Assembly (NCBI GenBank): GCA_031286555.1
Contig: JAITUD010000232.1
Span: 1 to 5,940, forward strand
Direction of reading: 5' to 3'
DNA: 5,940 nucleotides
Source of the DNA: Microbacterium sp.
Lineage (GTDB): Bacteria; Actinomycetota; Actinomycetes; Actinomycetales; Microbacteriaceae
Shown one piece after another: positions 5,027 to 5,940 of the stretch. A program made the position numbers and the translations under genes. How positions within the stretch are numbered: the stretch's first letter is position 1; the number at the start of each line of letters is the position of its first letter. Below the pieces are notes generated by a model. It had not been told where the DNA came from. It worked only from the letters and a program-made list of their open reading frames with translations, and did no database searches.

Positions 5027-5940
5027 ATGACGAACGCCGCTGTTCTCGCCTTTCCCGGAGCATCCGCTCTCTTCGCCGGCCTCATGGGCTCCGCCGACGA
5101 GATCACAGACCGCATCCTCGAGCAGATCCTCGCGGAGGAGGACGCCTACGTCGGCGCGCAGATCTCCGCAGAGCTGCTGCGTCATCTGGTCGCGATCAAC
5201 GTCGACGCCCTGCTGCAGGCGATGTCCGGCGGCGAGGAGACGCTGGATGCCGCGCGCGAGGCGGGCCGCGAGAAGGCGGAGCATGCGGTGCCGCTCGAAG
5301 GTCTGCTGCACGCGTACCGGATCGCGGGGATCACACTCTGGGAACTGGTCGTCGATCTGTCGGTGTCAACCGATCGCACGGAGCTGCTGCTGCGAGCCTC
5401 TTCGGATGTCTGGGGCATCATCGACCGGTTCTCGAACGCCGCCGCAGACGCCTACCGCGACGTCGTGGATGCCCGTGACCGCCGTGATGAGAACCGCCGA
5501 GGGGTGCTGATGCTGACGCTGCTCGATGAGCACACGCCGGCCCGGGACGCCGGTGCGGCGCTGCACGCCCTCGGCCTGCCTGCGGGCGCGAGATACACCG
5601 TGGTGGCGGCCGAGCGGACGCACAGCGGTGCGGACCCGCTGCCCGGCGTCGAGCAGCGGCTGCGCCAGTGCGGGATCACCTCCGCCTGGACGGTGTGGAG
5701 CACCGAGCACGTCGGCGTGATCGCGCTCGCCGCAGATCAGGATGCTTCGGATGTCGAGCGCGTCGTCGCCGCCGTCGCGGCGTCACGGGCCGGGATCAGT
5801 CGTGGGTTCGCCGAGATCGGCGCCGGCGCGCGGGCTCTCGAACAGGCCAGGGGCGCGCGCGCCGGGCTGCCGCGACGGTCGACCGGGGGGCCCACCAATG
5901 CAACCGCGCCCCCCGACGCGCTGCTGACCACCGGACACGC
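5027..5940 (+). CDS. PucR-like transcriptional regulator, N-terminal part (runs off the window)
   Basis: An open frame from the ATG at 5027 continues without a stop to the last base, giving 304 codons plus two bases. An in-frame TAG at 5015 limits any upstream start. Residues about 20-150 are helical and resemble the RsbRD-type N-terminal domain found in many actinobacterial PucR-like regulators; the segment VPLEGLLHAYRIAGITLWE (88-106) is the most recognisable part. Residues from about 185 onward (ARYTVVAAE, then VGVIALAA, then a GIS motif at 256-258) fit the GGDEF-like middle domain of that family. The C-terminal PucR helix-turn-helix would lie beyond the window, so DNA binding is inferred. 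Such regulators (for example PucR of Bacillus subtilis and GabR of Corynebacterium glutamicum) usually activate neighbouring catabolic genes. Its divergent position, 132 bp from the aldehyde dehydrogenase-GMC operon, suggests it controls that operon. The ligand is unknown. Confidence 0.75.
   Translation, partial: MTNAAVLAFPGASALFAGLMGSADEITDRILEQILAEEDAYVGAQISAELLRHLVAINVDALLQAMSGGEETLDAAREAGREKAEHAVPLEGLLHAYRIAGITLWELVVDLSVSTDRTELLLRASSDVWGIIDRFSNAAADAYRDVVDARDRRDENRRGVLMLTLLDEHTPARDAGAALHALGLPAGARYTVVAAERTHSGADPLPGVEQRLRQCGITSAWTVWSTEHVGVIALAADQDASDVERVVAAVAASRAGISRGFAEIGAGARALEQARGARAGLPRRSTGGPTNATAPPDALLTTGH

Noticed and set aside
4922..5311. Minus-strand open frame of 129 codons opposite the start of the regulator, and a plus-strand frame at 4948-5478
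   Set aside because: Both overlap the PucR-like frame, which has recognisable family features and stays open to the window end. Neither has recognisable motifs.

Overview
The window looks like chromosomal DNA from a high-GC actinobacterium, most likely the family Microbacteriaceae (a Microbacterium-like genome). This rests on the very high GC content, the G/C-ending codons, the actinobacterial form of ClpX, and apparent leaderless or -10-only promoter geometry. No RNA gene, insertion sequence, CRISPR array, integrase or attachment site is visible. Coding density is high and no intergenic gap exceeds 180 bp.

Layout. (1) Bases 9-1277, minus strand: complete clpX, the ATPase and unfoldase of the ClpXP protease, with a strong ribosome binding site and a candidate promoter of its own. 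(2) Bases 1278-1454: a gap holding that promoter and a 12-bp perfect hairpin that probably ends the upstream transcript. (3) Bases 1455-3104, minus strand: an FAD-dependent GMC-family alcohol dehydrogenase or oxidase. (4) Bases 3140-4894, minus strand: a divergent, long aldehyde dehydrogenase whose catalytic residues are all present. Only 35 bp separates it from the GMC gene, so the two probably form an operon, with the aldehyde dehydrogenase transcribed first. (5) Bases 4895-5026: a 132-bp divergent promoter region with two perfect short palindromes and candidate promoters in both directions. (6) Base 5027 to the window end, plus strand: the first 304 codons of a PucR-like transcriptional regulator. 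The gene is still open at base 5940, so its DNA-binding end lies outside.

How the genes may work together (inference). The GMC enzyme would oxidise an alcohol to an aldehyde and the aldehyde dehydrogenase would oxidise that to a carboxylate. The divergent regulator would sense the substrate or an intermediate and act at the palindromes between the two transcripts. The substrate cannot be read from the sequence. The GMC enzyme resembles choline dehydrogenases in general form, but its partner does not look like a betaine aldehyde dehydrogenase, so a choline-to-betaine role is not the best guess. clpX is a housekeeping gene and is probably only a physical neighbour.

The most interesting part is the small regulator / aldehyde dehydrogenase / GMC module with its paired palindromes. 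It is a plausible, possibly uncharacterised alcohol-oxidation system, but each component belongs to a known superfamily.
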